NCBI RefSeq assembly: GCF_018129405.1
Contig: NZ_JAFCLP010000008.1
Coordinates: 186,001 to 250,000 of the forward strand
Origin: Bradyrhizobium iriomotense
GTDB taxonomy: Bacteria > Pseudomonadota > Alphaproteobacteria > Rhizobiales > Xanthobacteraceae
Length of the DNA stretch: 64,000 bases
Reading direction: 5' to 3'
Shown here: positions 54,824-64,000 of the stretch, piece by piece
Layout of the letters: each line of letters begins with the position of its first letter
How positions within the stretch are numbered: the first letter of the stretch is position 1
Notes under the pieces: generated by a model
What the model saw: the letters and a program-made list of their open reading frames with translations, nothing else
Told to the model about the DNA's origin: nothing
Databases searched by the model: none
Position numbers and translations under genes: made by a program

Positions 54824-55681
54824 CTAAACCCCTTTTCCAGCGATGAGGCCCTGCGGGCGGAATTTGATGAAGACAATGGCGAGCACGAAGACGAGGACGT
54901 CGGCGACGACGGGAGCCATCACCCATGGCAGCGCGGCACTGAGCGTGCCGATGACGCCGGCGCCTGCGACCGGCCCGATGAAGGAGCCGACGCCGCCGAC
55001 CATGACCGCGACAAAGCCCTGGATCAGGAAACGCAGGCCGAGATCGGCAAACAGGCTGAACACCGGCACGATCAGCGCACCGGCAAGGCCGGCGAGCGCG
55101 GCACCGAAAGCGAACGTTGCGCCGTAGATCAGCGGCGTGGAAATGCCCGATGCGCGGGCCAGCGACGGGTTCTCCAGCGTGGCGCGGACGCGGAGGCCGA
55201 AGCTCGTGCGCGACAGCAGGAGATAGCAGCCGCCCATCACCAGCAGCGTGATGACGATGATGGTGAAGCGCCAGGCCGAGATGTGCATGGCGCCGATATC
55301 GATCGAGCCGCCGATCGGCTCGGGCACGGTGAGATAGAAGCCGCCGATCAAGCCGCGGACGGATTCGCGGATGATCAGGCCGAGCGCATAGGTGCCGAGC
55401 ATGGCGACGATGGGCGCGGCATAGAAGCGCCGGATGATCAGCGCCTCCAGCACGAAGCCGAGCGCACCGACCACGAAGGGCGCCGCGACCATGCCGGCCC
55501 AGATCGGCATGCCCTTGGCATAGGCGAGATAGGTGATGTAGGCCCCGAGCAGGACGAACTCTCCTTGCGCGAAGTTGAAGATGCCCATCATGCTGGCGAT
55601 GATCCCGAGCCCCAGCACGATCAGGACGATGATCGCGCCGAAGCTCAGGATCTCGAACGCCGCGACGAACGCGTTAGCCAT
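54824..55681 (-). CDS. ABC transporter permease, LivH class
   Basis: 285 aa, eight or so helices: GLGIIASMMGIFNFAQGEFVLLGAYITYLAY, the LivH-type FAQGEF(V/F)LLGAY, then RRFYAAPIVAMLGTYALGLIIRESVRG, LENPSLARASGISTPLIYGATFAFGAALAGLAGALI and GLRFLIQGFVAVMVGGVGSFIGP. ATG 55681. The binding-protein gene starts 4 bp after its end. Transport partner of the LivM-class permease. Confidence 0.9.
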   Translation of the reverse strand: MANAFVAAFEILSFGAIIVLIVLGLGIIASMMGIFNFAQGEFVLLGAYITYLAYAKGMPIWAGMVAAPFVVGALGFVLEALIIRRFYAAPIVAMLGTYALGLIIRESVRGLIGGFYLTVPEPIGGSIDIGAMHISAWRFTIIVITLLVMGGCYLLLSRTSFGLRVRATLENPSLARASGISTPLIYGATFAFGAALAGLAGALIVPVFSLFADLGLRFLIQGFVAVMVGGVGSFIGPVAGAGVIGTLSAALPWVMAPVVADVLVFVLAIVFIKFRPQGLIAGKGV

Positions 55682-55717
55682 GCGGTAGAATTCCGTCGGC
55701 CTGCATGAACACCTCGC

Positions 55718-57232
55718 TCACATCTTCTTCCAGTCGCCGATCTGCTCGAAGGCATGGGCGGCGCGGTAGATGGTGGATTCCTCGAACATGCGGCCGACCA
55801 GCATCAGGCCGACCGGCAGGCCGTCGACCATGCCGCAGGGCAGCGACATCGCGGGGTGATGGGTGATGTCGAACGGCGCGGTGTTCGAGATCATCTCGAG
55901 CGCGCGGGCAACGTATTCCTCGCGGCTGGCATTGGGCTCCGGCAGCTTGGTCGCCTTCATCGGCGTCGTCGGCAGCAAAAGCAGATCGTAATCCCCAAGC
56001 GCCTTGTCGTAGGCCGCAGTGAGGCGGCGGGAGATATTGAGCGCCTTGCCGTAGAAGCGTGGACCGAAATTGTTGTTGATGTAGGTGCCGAGCATCATGA
56101 ACAGCTTCGTAGTCTCGGACAGCGAGTCGGCCTGCCGGCGCCAGCCGCGATGAAAGTCCATCAGCGAGGTCGAATAGAGATCGCCGCGGCTGAGGCCGTA
56201 GCCGTCGCCGAACATCATGGTCTGGGTCAGGCCTTCGGTGCCGATCGGGGTCCAGATCGCGCCGCCCAGGAGGTGCATCGGGATCGAGACAGTCTCTACG
56301 GTCGCGCCCAGATCCTTGAAGCGCTTTGCCGCCTCGCGCACGCTTTCATTCACCGCAGCCTCGGCGACCGGCTGCTCAAAACCTTCCTTGAGGATGCCGA
56401 TCTTCATGCCCTTGACGCCCTGGCCGAGCGCCTTGGTGTATTCCTCGACCTTCGGCGCCTTGATGCGCGGATCGTAGCCGTCATCGCCGGCGAGCACTTC
56501 CAGCAGCAGCGCGTTGTCGGCAACCGTCGCCGTCATCGGGCCGGTATGGTCGACATAGATCTCGATCGGCATGATCCCGGTGTAGGGCACGAGTCCCCAT
56601 GTCGGCTTCATGCCGTAGATGCCGCAGAACGACGACGGCATGCGGATCGAGCCGCCCTGGTCGCCGCCGATCGCCATGTCGACCTCGCCGAGCGCGACCA
56701 CGACGCCCGAGCCCGACGACGAGCCGCCGGCCGAGTAACCCATCTTGTGCGGATTATGCACCGGCCCGTAGGAGCCGGTGTGGCTGCCGCCGGACAGGCA
56801 GAAGTGCTCGCAATGGGTTTTACCGGCGATCTCTGCGCCGGCATCCAGCATGCGCGTGACGATGGTGGCGTCGAAATCGGGCACATAGCCTTCCAGCGTC
56901 GACGAGCCGTTGGTCATGGGCACGCCGGCCAGCATAATGTTGTCTTTCAGCGCGATGGTCTTGCCCTTGAGCTTGCCGCTGGCGGCGCCCTTCACGGTCG
57001 ACTTGCGATACCAGGCATTGCGCGGGTTCTCCTCGGCCGAGGGCCGATAGCCCGGCGTGCGCGGATATTTCACCTCGGGCACCTCGTCCGGCATCGCGGC
57101 AACGAGATTGTAGGCTTCGATCGAGCCCTGCATCAGGCCGCGGAACGAGGCGACGTCGTCATCGGTGAGCGAAAGGCCGCATTGCTCGGCGACACTGCGA
57201 AGTTGGGCGGGCGTGGGAAGGACAACTGTCAC
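55718..57232 (-). CDS. Amidase-signature family amidase
   Basis: 504 aa. The Ser-cisSer-Lys triad is complete: Lys96 (TIALKDNIML), Ser171 (GYSAGGSSSGSG) and Ser195 (GGDQGGSIRMPSS), the same numbers as in the Rhodococcus amidase tied to nitrile hydratase. That class hydrolyses aliphatic and aromatic amides to acid and ammonia. No nitrile hydratase genes are present here, so amides probably enter through the importer in the same cluster. Cytosolic; no signal peptide. ATG 57232. Confidence 0.92.
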   Translation of the reverse strand: MTVVLPTPAQLRSVAEQCGLSLTDDDVASFRGLMQGSIEAYNLVAAMPDEVPEVKYPRTPGYRPSAEENPRNAWYRKSTVKGAASGKLKGKTIALKDNIMLAGVPMTNGSSTLEGYVPDFDATIVTRMLDAGAEIAGKTHCEHFCLSGGSHTGSYGPVHNPHKMGYSAGGSSSGSGVVVALGEVDMAIGGDQGGSIRMPSSFCGIYGMKPTWGLVPYTGIMPIEIYVDHTGPMTATVADNALLLEVLAGDDGYDPRIKAPKVEEYTKALGQGVKGMKIGILKEGFEQPVAEAAVNESVREAAKRFKDLGATVETVSIPMHLLGGAIWTPIGTEGLTQTMMFGDGYGLSRGDLYSTSLMDFHRGWRRQADSLSETTKLFMMLGTYINNNFGPRFYGKALNISRRLTAAYDKALGDYDLLLLPTTPMKATKLPEPNASREEYVARALEMISNTAPFDITHHPAMSLPCGMVDGLPVGLMLVGRMFEESTIYRAAHAFEQIGDWKKM

Positions 57233-57349
57233 GGCGCTCTCCTCTGAGGCTTCTTGATCCCTGGCATTGGACGGAAGCCTCTCGCTCGCGCCTGCACGGC
57301 GCGGGCCAACCGGCTTCGCGGCGATATTACAGACGGAAATATTTTCCTT

Positions 57350-57359
57350 TTCAAGTATT
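57350..57359. promoter_or_regulatory. AT-rich TTCAAGTATT element upstream of the amidase gene
   Basis: TTCAAGTATT lies in an AT-rich patch (57325-57370) of a GC-rich area, 118 bp before the amidase start. The MarR-side gap at 58681 has TTCAAGAATT, so the same regulator may bind both. Confidence 0.4.
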
Positions 57360-57394
57360 ATTTCGCAAGTCCACTGCGCAAGGCCAGCGGCCGC

Positions 57395-58579
57395 TCAGAG
57401 CGTCCTGATGATCCTGAAGTCGAGACCGTCGGCTTCGGCGAGGTACATCGGCATCTCGGCGCGGCCGTCGCGCAGCGTCACGGGGCCACGGCCAGCCGTA
57501 TACACTGTGTTGCGCGCGGCCTTGAGCAGCGGACGAAAGGCCAGCGAGCCGGCGCGGTTGGCGACGGATTCCAGGAAGCGCAGCCCTTCGTAGTTCGACT
57601 GACCAACGGAGCCGACCGGCGGCGCGTTGGCGCCGAACATGGAATGATAGGCGCTGAGGAACTCGTCATTGGCGCGCGAGACCATGCCGTTGAAATAGCC
57701 GGAGGCGCAGAACAGATTCTCGGTGTTGTCGGCGCCGATGCCGAGCAGCACGGTCTCGTCCATCGCACCGGCGAGCCGCAGCGTGGAAGTGGCAAGGCCC
57801 GCTTCGGCAAAGGCGCGGTTGAAGGTGATGCTGTCGGTGCCAATCAGCGAGATCAGCACCACATCCGGCTTGGCTGCGCGGATGCGCGCCAGGTGCGGCT
57901 CGTGATTATCCTCCCCGACGGGAACGAACTCCTCGCCGACCACTTGGCCGCCGGCCTCCTTGATGTAGCGTTTCACCGATCGATGCGACTGCCAGGGCCA
58001 GACATAGTCGCTGCCGATCAGGTACCAGCGCGCGGCCTTCTTGACGTCCGCCAGCCAGTGGATCGCCGGCCGGCTCTGCCAGCGCGGCGTCTCGCCGATC
58101 GCCATCACCCCCGGCGTGCGCTCGCCGCCCTCATAGACCGGAGTGTAGATGTAGGGGATGCGGTTGCCGGTGACCTTGCGCAGCGCGACGCGGACCGCGC
58201 TGATATGCGAGCCCATGATGAGGTCGACCTCGTCGAAAGCGATCGCCTGCTCGGCACGGCGCACCACCTCGTCGATCGGACCGCCGGAATCGTAGATCGA
58301 CAGCTCGAGCTCACGACCGAGAATGCCGCCGCGCTTGTTGATCTCGGCGACCGCCAGCATCGCGCTGTTGGTGGAGGTCGGGCCCCAGATCCCGGGCGAG
58401 CCGGTGAAGGTGAGGAAATTGCCGATCCGCAGCTTGTTGCGCGCGCCGCGGCGCTTCATGAAATGCGCGTCGACCGGAGACAGGTCGAAGTCAGTCGCCG
58501 AGGACGACAGATTCCTGAACAGCAAGGACGGCGGCAACGCCGGACCGCCGTGAGCCGGGAAGTTTACCGTCGCGCGCAC
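57395..58579 (-). CDS. AmiC-like binding protein, no signal peptide (probable cytosolic amide sensor)
   Basis: 394 aa from GTG 58579, which has AGGAG at 5 bp. After about 45 residues comes a type I binding-protein fold close to AmiC: LRIGNFLTFTGSPGIWGPTSTNSAMLAVAEINKRGGILGRELELSIYDSGG, GSHISAVRVALRKV, YIYTPVYEGGERTPGVMAIGETP, LIGSDYVWPWQSHRSVKRYIKEAGGQVVGEEFVPVG. No hydrophobic or twin-arginine leader is present at any start, unlike the binding protein at 53602. AmiC is the cytosolic amide receptor that controls amidase genes in Pseudomonas. Its antiterminator partner AmiR is not seen here; a MarR gene is next door. Confidence 0.8.
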   Translation of the reverse strand: MRATVNFPAHGGPALPPSLLFRNLSSSATDFDLSPVDAHFMKRRGARNKLRIGNFLTFTGSPGIWGPTSTNSAMLAVAEINKRGGILGRELELSIYDSGGPIDEVVRRAEQAIAFDEVDLIMGSHISAVRVALRKVTGNRIPYIYTPVYEGGERTPGVMAIGETPRWQSRPAIHWLADVKKAARWYLIGSDYVWPWQSHRSVKRYIKEAGGQVVGEEFVPVGEDNHEPHLARIRAAKPDVVLISLIGTDSITFNRAFAEAGLATSTLRLAGAMDETVLLGIGADNTENLFCASGYFNGMVSRANDEFLSAYHSMFGANAPPVGSVGQSNYEGLRFLESVANRAGSLAFRPLLKAARNTVYTAGRGPVTLRDGRAEMPMYLAEADGLDFRIIRTL

Positions 58580-58673
58580 GCCAACTCCTGTTTGGCTCCA
58601 GACCTGAAAGCACATTGAGCAGGCGGCCGCGGCTTCCGCCCTTTTGTTGGGCAATGATCCTATTTTGAAAATA

Positions 58674-58690
58674 TTGAATATTCAAGAATT
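58674..58690. promoter_or_regulatory. Palindrome in the amiC-like/marR gap, candidate MarR operator
   Basis: The perfect 12-mer TTGAATATTCAA (58674-58685) lies in a larger AT-rich block with TTTTGAAAATA just before it and TTCAAGAATT overlapping it. It is 95 bp from the amiC-like start and 73 bp from the marR start, fitting control in both directions. Confidence 0.6.
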
Positions 58691-58758
58691 GAAGTGCATA
58701 TAGATGCAGCATTGATTGCAAGACATTCACTCATTTGGGTCAAGACGAAGTCTTAGCC

Positions 58759-59202
58759 GTGGCAAAACCGTCGAAAGAAAACTCCCCGATCACCGAACAT
58801 CTCGCCTATCTGCTCGCGCAAGCCAACCGGGAGATCAACCGGCAGCTGGAACTGCGCTTGAGCAAGGAAGGTGTTCCCGTCGAGCAATGGCGCATCCTGA
58901 AGGTTCTCTCCGATGGCAACGGCCATTCAATGGGCGAGCTTGCGGACGCGGTGCTGCTCAACCATCCGACGCTGACCAAGATGATCGACCGCATGGTCTC
59001 CGACACGCTGGTCTATCGCGTGCAGGACCCCAACGATCGCCGCAAGGTTTTGATGTTCATCTCCGACCGCGGCAAGGTGCTGTGCAAGAAGCTCAACTCG
59101 CTCGCGGTGGACCAGGAGGAGCACATCCTGGAGAGCTACGGCGACAAGTCGACGAGCGAGCTCAAGCGACTGCTGGAGAGTTTGATCGACAGCTCGAATT
59201 GA
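58759..59202 (+). CDS. MarR-family transcriptional regulator
   Basis: 147 aa from GTG 58759 (TTG 58735 would add 8 residues). Winged helix-turn-helix of the MarR type: ANREINRQLELRLSKEGVPVEQWRILKVL, MGELADAVLLNHPTLTKMIDRMVSDTLVYRVQDPNDRRKVLMFIS. It is divergent from the amidase/transport cluster with a palindrome between, so it probably controls that cluster and responds to an amide or product. The link is inferred from position. Confidence 0.88.
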   Translation: MAKPSKENSPITEHLAYLLAQANREINRQLELRLSKEGVPVEQWRILKVLSDGNGHSMGELADAVLLNHPTLTKMIDRMVSDTLVYRVQDPNDRRKVLMFISDRGKVLCKKLNSLAVDQEEHILESYGDKSTSELKRLLESLIDSSN

Positions 59203-59225
59203 GTTGCGCGAATATCAATTCCATC

Positions 59226-59392
59226 GTCGTCCTGGACAAGCGAAGCTCGCGACTACGCGCAGCGTTGTCGCGAGCGCAGCGCAGATCCAGGACCCATTAC
59301 CACCGCATTTGGTTTGACGAAGACTCGCGATCGCCAGCTTCACGCGACAACTTCGCCTTGGGGTAATTTGTCCTGGCTTTCGCCAGGACGAC
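59226..59392. repeat. Dispersed inverted-pair repeat, copy 14 of 14
   Basis: Left arm GTCGTCCTGGACAAGCG with an expanded tip (GCTCGCGAC...GTCGCGAGC), right arm CTGGCTTTCGCCAGGACGAC. One inner edge reads GGTAATTTGTCC, diverged from GGTAATGGGTCC. Part of the 340-bp gap between marR and secA ends. Confidence 0.83.
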
Positions 59393-59424
59393 GATGTGGG
59401 GCGAGGCGCGCACGACACCCTCAC

Positions 59425-59529
59425 CTGTCATCGCCCGCGAAGGCGGGCGATCCAGTATTCCAGAGACGATTGTGATTGAGCCGAGAGGCTGCGGCGTACT
59501 GGATGCCCCGCCTACGCGGGGCATGACAG
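59425..59529. repeat. CTGTCATCGCCCGCG palindromic repeat near the secA end
   Basis: CTGTCATCGCCCGCGAAGGC and GCCTACGCGGGGCATGACAG at the ends, inner TCCAGTATTCCAGAG and GTACTGGATGCC. Structurally like the main repeat family but with a different sequence. Only one copy here. Confidence 0.78.
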
Positions 59530-59542
59530 TATCACCTAGCGG

Positions 59543-62383
<2,841 letters not shown>

Positions 62384-62737
62384 GCCTAGTTCCTGTGTTC
62401 GCGATTCAACCGCGTTGCAGCCAAGAAGTTGTCACCCGCCTGCCTTATCAACTCACCGTGACGCCTGATGGCGTCAGAGCCCGGACTGCGGGGGGTCATC
62501 CGCCATATGGGTGGGAATTGGGCAAGTCTGGGTTCAACGGCCAAAAACGCAGCAAAATAAACGCCATCGCCATGGACGCGACCGGGCAGAGATATGGCCC
62601 GGTCATGGCCTTGTCAACGGCGGGCGCCTTGCCGCTAATTCATCATTTTGACAGACTTTTCGCGTTGCCAAGCCCCCCTGATTGGGCGAGTGTCCGCCCC
62701 GCTCGAGCAGCCCCCTGCTTCAACAAAAGGATTTTCC
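62384..62737. other. 354-bp divergent promoter region between secA and the isomerase gene
   Basis: No gene is supported. A small hairpin GACGCC-TGAT-GGCGTC is at 62460-62475. AT-richer patches near 62540-62570 and 62635-62655 (TTCATCATTTTGACAGAC) may belong to promoters, the latter with TTGACA-like text, but no paired boxes stand out. Confidence 0.5.
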
Positions 62738-63646
62738 ATGACCACCTCGTTCCCGGTAACGAAAACCGGCCTGCGCTTCGGCCTCGCCACCGCCCTCGTG
62801 GGCTGCCTTGCGCTGGCGCTGATCGCGGGTCCCGGCCGGGCTGCCGACGATCCGGTGCTGGCCAAGGTCAATGGGGCTGAAATCAAGAAGAGCGACGTCG
62901 CCATGGCCGAGGAGGAACTCGGGCCGAGCCTCGCCCAGATGGACCCGGCGACCAAGGACGAGAACGTCCTGTCGTTCCTGATCGACATGAAGATCGTCAG
63001 CAAGGCTGCCGAAGACAAGAAGGTCGCCGACAGCGAGGAGTTCAAGAAGCGCCTGGCGTTCGCCCGCAACCGCCTGCTGATGGACAGCCTGCTCGCCAAT
63101 GAGGGCAAGGCCGCGACCACCCCGGACGCGATGAAGAAGGTCTATGAGGAGGCCTCCAAGCAGATCACCGGCGAGCAGGAGGTGCGCGCCCGCCACATCC
63201 TGGTCGAGACCGAGGACGAGGCCAAGGCGGTGAAGGCCGAGCTCGACAAGGGCGCCGATTTCGCCGAGCTCGCCAAGAAGAAGTCCAAGGATCCGGGCTC
63301 CGCCGACGGCGGCGACCTCGGCTTCTTCACCAAGGAGCAGATGGTGCCGGAATTCTCGGCCGTGGCCTTCGCGCTCGAGCCGGGCAAGATCTCCGACCCC
63401 GTCAAGTCGCAGTTCGGCTGGCACATCATCAAGGTCGAGGAAAAGCGCGCCCGCAAGGCGCCGGACTTCGAGCAGGTCAAGGCCCAGATCGAGAACTACG
63501 TCACCCGCAAGGCCCAGGCCGACTACGTCGCCAAGCTGCGTGCCGAAGCCAAGGTCGAGCGGCTGGACCAGCCGGCGGCGGACGCCAAGCCGGCCGATGC
63601 GGCCAAGCCCTCCGACAGCAAGATGGCGCCGCCGGCGAAGAAGTAA
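62738..63646 (+). CDS. Periplasmic parvulin-type peptidyl-prolyl cis-trans isomerase
   Basis: 302 aa from ATG 62738 with AAAAGG at 8 bp. A signal peptide (GLRFGLATALVGCLALALIAGPGRAADD) is followed by a SurA/PrsA-like chaperone helix region and the rotamase domain EVRARHILVETEDEAKAVKAELDKGADFAELAKKKSKDPGSADGGDLGFFTKEQMVPEFSAVAFALEPGKISDPVKSQFGWHIIKVEEKR. Pro/Ala/Lys-rich tail. It aids folding of secreted proteins. The gene before it on the other strand is secA. Confidence 0.93.
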   Translation: MTTSFPVTKTGLRFGLATALVGCLALALIAGPGRAADDPVLAKVNGAEIKKSDVAMAEEELGPSLAQMDPATKDENVLSFLIDMKIVSKAAEDKKVADSEEFKKRLAFARNRLLMDSLLANEGKAATTPDAMKKVYEEASKQITGEQEVRARHILVETEDEAKAVKAELDKGADFAELAKKKSKDPGSADGGDLGFFTKEQMVPEFSAVAFALEPGKISDPVKSQFGWHIIKVEEKRARKAPDFEQVKAQIENYVTRKAQADYVAKLRAEAKVERLDQPAADAKPADAAKPSDSKMAPPAKK

Positions 63647-63691
63647 GAATTCGCTGTCACTTCTCGGACGCCAATAGTATCTAACGTCGCA

Positions 63692-63715
63692 ATGGCCGGG
63701 CAAATGCCCGGCCAT
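63692..63715 (+). terminator. Hairpin after the isomerase gene
   Basis: Perfect 10-bp stem ATGGCCGGGC with AAAT loop, 45 bp past the stop. It is followed by CTGCATATCC rather than a T-run, so it is a weak terminator or an mRNA-protecting hairpin before argJ. Confidence 0.5.
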
Positions 63716-63747
63716 CTGCATATCCAGACCCACCAAGGCGCCCCACG

Positions 63748-64000
63748 ATGTCCTCAGCCGTCTCCCCGCTCGCCCCGAAACACGTTCCCGACATGCCCGT
63801 GATCGCGGGCATCCGCCTTGCGACGGCCGAGGCCGGCATCCGTTACAAGAACCGCACCGACGTGCTGCTGGCGGTGATGGACAAGGGCACCGCGGTGGCC
63901 GGCGTCTTCACCAGGTCGAAATGCCCGTCGGCGCCGGTCGAATGGTGCCGCGCCAAGCTGAAGGGCGGCAAGGCGCGCGCGCTGGTGGTCAATTCCGGCA
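63748..64000 (+). CDS. argJ: Glutamate N-acetyltransferase / amino-acid acetyltransferase ArgJ, 5' part
   Basis: The first 84 residues are in view; the gene runs off the window. [63 protein letters not shown] matches the N-terminus of ArgJ, which transfers acetyl from N-acetylornithine to glutamate in arginine synthesis. The self-cleavage Thr lies beyond the window. ATG 63748, 33 bp after the hairpin. Same strand as the isomerase gene and probably read from the same or a nearby promoter. Confidence 0.93.
   Translation, partial: MSSAVSPLAPKHVPDMPVIAGIRLATAEAGIRYKNRTDVLLAVMDKGTAVAGVFTRSKCPSAPVEWCRAKLKGGKARALVVNSG

Noticed and set aside
62384-62737. tRNA or small RNA gene in the secA divergent gap
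   Set aside because: Only one 6-bp hairpin was seen; no cloverleaf, TTCGA loop or terminator could be built.

Overview
The window is high-GC chromosomal DNA from an alphaproteobacterium of the Bradyrhizobium/Rhodopseudomonas group. This is inferred from the gene content and order (secA / parvulin isomerase / argJ; aroK-aroB-CorC beside xerD; cobS-cobT; a RegB/RegA pair), from the protein sequences, and from many short dispersed palindromic repeats in the gaps. Most of it is ordinary core genome. No tRNA, rRNA, CRISPR array, transposase or phage gene was seen.

Layout. 0-2 kb: end of a thermonuclease-family gene and an M48 lipoprotein protease. 2-3.4 kb: an MFS transporter on the minus strand. 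3.6-10.6 kb: a respiratory block, cyoABCD (cytochrome bo3 quinol oxidase), SURF1, then an overlapping RegB/ActS-type kinase and RegA/ActR-type regulator. 10.8-18.6 kb: CarD, FdxA, an S4 RNA-binding protein, a Suv3-like RNA helicase, a DUF3108 protein and ribosomal protein L28. 18.7-22.5 kb: a visibly AT-richer two-gene island with a nuclease-like protein and a helicase, which I read as an AbpAB/Hachiman-type antiphage system. 22.7-27.5 kb: a broken DUF2235 copy, an HTH/coiled-coil gene, an extra stand-alone FtsZ and several small conserved genes. 27.9-33.2 kb: an intact DUF2235 hydrolase, PilZ, an Old-Yellow-Enzyme reductase and a phytase-like esterase. 33.2-36.3 kb: cobT and cobS. 36.6-41.1 kb: DedA, a divergent pair of citrate synthases (one fused to a DNA-binding domain), a J-domain protein and BolA. 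41.2-46.9 kb: CorC-type transporter, aroB, aroK, a 48-aa membrane protein, xerD and accA. 47.3-50.6 kb: an L,D-transpeptidase-like lipoprotein, a DUF3883 nuclease-like gene and an antitoxin/PIN-toxin pair. 50.9-59.2 kb: a seven-gene amide-uptake and amidase cluster with a divergent MarR regulator. 59.5-64 kb: secA, a parvulin isomerase and the start of argJ.

How parts work together. The quinol oxidase, its SURF1 helper and a quinone-sensing kinase/regulator pair are packed end to end, which suggests redox control of the oxidase. The amidase cluster joins a periplasmic binding protein, two permeases, two ATPases, an amidase and an AmiC-like cytosolic receptor. The citrate synthase pair shares an 83-bp gap holding palindromes that the DNA-binding fusion protein could itself bind.

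The most striking items are the AbpAB-like island, whose HamA-like domain appears to have lost its catalytic motif while an N-terminal DUF4297-like nuclease domain is kept; a dispersed repeat that sits in frame inside a gene at 23.3 kb; fourteen copies of a modular inverted-pair repeat; and several perfect palindromes that look like operators. Starts were corrected by eye from Shine-Dalgarno position and family length; where a start is uncertain the entry says so.
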